Origin: a bacterium
GTDB lineage: Bacteria > Hydrothermota > UBA3072 > B12-G15
Length of the DNA stretch: 6,657 nucleotides
NCBI GenBank assembly: GCA_003646055.1
Contig: QNDZ01000093.1
Location: 1 to 6,657, forward strand
Direction of reading: 5' to 3'
How positions within the stretch are numbered: position 1 is the stretch's first letter; every line of letters starts with the position of its first letter. The notes under the pieces were generated by a model. The model was not told where the DNA came from. It saw nothing but the letters and a program-made list of their open reading frames with translations, and did no database searches. A program made the position numbers and the translations under genes. Positions 6,195 through 6,657 of the stretch are shown in pieces.

Positions 6195-6657
6195 TATTAC
6201 TACTTCTTTCACTATTTCTGGATGCTGCAAGATTCATGGGTTCAGAGGATACAACCTACTGTGAAATCTACTGGAGTCAGCCATATTCATTCTTTAAATT
6301 TACAAAAGAGGGAGGTCTGTACTCTGCAAAGTTCACAGTGGAGATAGATATCCAGAACAATGAGTTGAAACAGGTGAGCAGGTCTTTGCTTCCCAAAAAG
6401 ATGTTTATTCAATCACCCGATGCAGCAAGATACAGGAAATCAAGTGCAGTTGACGTGATACCCATTTTCCTTATAAAGGGTTATGATTACAGAATAAAGT
6501 TGGTTCTCAGGGACAGCCTGACAGGGAATACTGACTCTGCATCCATAAGGGTCATTGCCCCTGGATGGTCTGGCCTTGCTTTGAGTGATATACAGTTGAG
6601 CCATACAATCAAGGAAGCAGACTTTGCCCATCCATTTGTGAAGAACGGTTATTTTAT
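6191..6657 (+). CDS. Second GWxTD-family-like protein, 3' partial
   Basis: An open frame of 155 codons from ATG 6191 to the window end, with no stop. It starts with a short hydrophobic segment (MILLLLSLFLDAARFMGS), again without an early basic residue. A beta-rich domain follows: TTYCEIYWSQPYSFFKFTKE at 21-40, then YSAKFTVEIDIQNN at 44-57. APGWSGLALSDIQLSHTI (123-140) and HPFVKNGYF at the end resemble the ALSDIQLA and FVKNG-type elements that I recall from the N-terminal halves of larger GWxTD proteins. The first 60 residues line up in layout with those of the upstream gene (LD-x-F near residue 10, a V/E-x-Y-Y strand near 25, a FTF/LTF strand near 36), suggesting paralogy. The GWxTD motif itself is not yet reached. 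It overlaps the upstream stop by 4 nt (ATGA) and has GGAGG 4 nt before the start, so the two genes are surely co-transcribed and probably coupled. Function unknown. Confidence 0.8.
   Translation, partial: MILLLLSLFLDAARFMGSEDTTYCEIYWSQPYSFFKFTKEGGLYSAKFTVEIDIQNNELKQVSRSLLPKKMFIQSPDAARYRKSSAVDVIPIFLIKGYDYRIKLVLRDSLTGNTDSASIRVIAPGWSGLALSDIQLSHTIKEADFAHPFVKNGYF

Noticed and set aside
6440..6631. 63-codon minus-strand frame near the right end.
   Set aside because: It is opposite the second GWxTD-like frame, which is open throughout and has a strong ribosome-binding site and family-like motifs.

Overview
The window reads as bacterial DNA with all recognisable genes on the + strand and no mobile element, CRISPR array or stable RNA gene that I can see. 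Arginine is written almost entirely with AGA/AGG and isoleucine often with ATA. Together with lysine/glutamate-rich proteins, this looks like a thermophile of moderate-to-low GC. The two GWxTD-type proteins, the LVIVD-like propeller protein and a type-A-sorting-tag-like segment point to the Fibrobacterota-Chlorobi-Bacteroidota (FCB) superphylum or an allied candidate phylum such as WOR-3 or Hydrothermae. That placement is inference from family content and codon style, not from a marker gene.

Positions 1-3548 form a tight three-gene block: a 5'-truncated class A penicillin-binding protein (PBP1A type), a membrane-anchored OmpA/MotB-type peptidoglycan-binding protein 9 nt later, and a PP-loop tRNA-thiolation-type enzyme whose ATG overlaps the preceding stop by 4 nt. 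The first two join cell-wall synthesis with wall anchoring. The third is an information-processing gene that appears translationally coupled to them.

Positions 3549-3747 are the only sizeable non-coding stretch (199 nt). It carries a plausible sigma70-like promoter, an 8-bp inverted repeat and a clear Shine-Dalgarno site for the next gene. Positions 3748-5007 encode a secreted beta-propeller-like protein that holds a sorting-domain-like segment in its middle rather than at its C-terminus.

Positions 5008-6657 hold a second small operon. A complete GWxTD-domain protein is followed, with a 4-nt overlap, by a second protein with the N-terminal architecture of the same family, cut off by the window end. 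The start of the first lacks a Shine-Dalgarno site and sits just downstream of a promoter-like motif pair, suggesting leaderless translation. The start of the second has a strong Shine-Dalgarno site inside a small GC-rich hairpin, suggesting coupling.

The parts nearest to an undescribed system are the tandem GWxTD pair with its contrasting start signals, and the propeller protein with the internal tag-like segment. Neither has a function I can assign.
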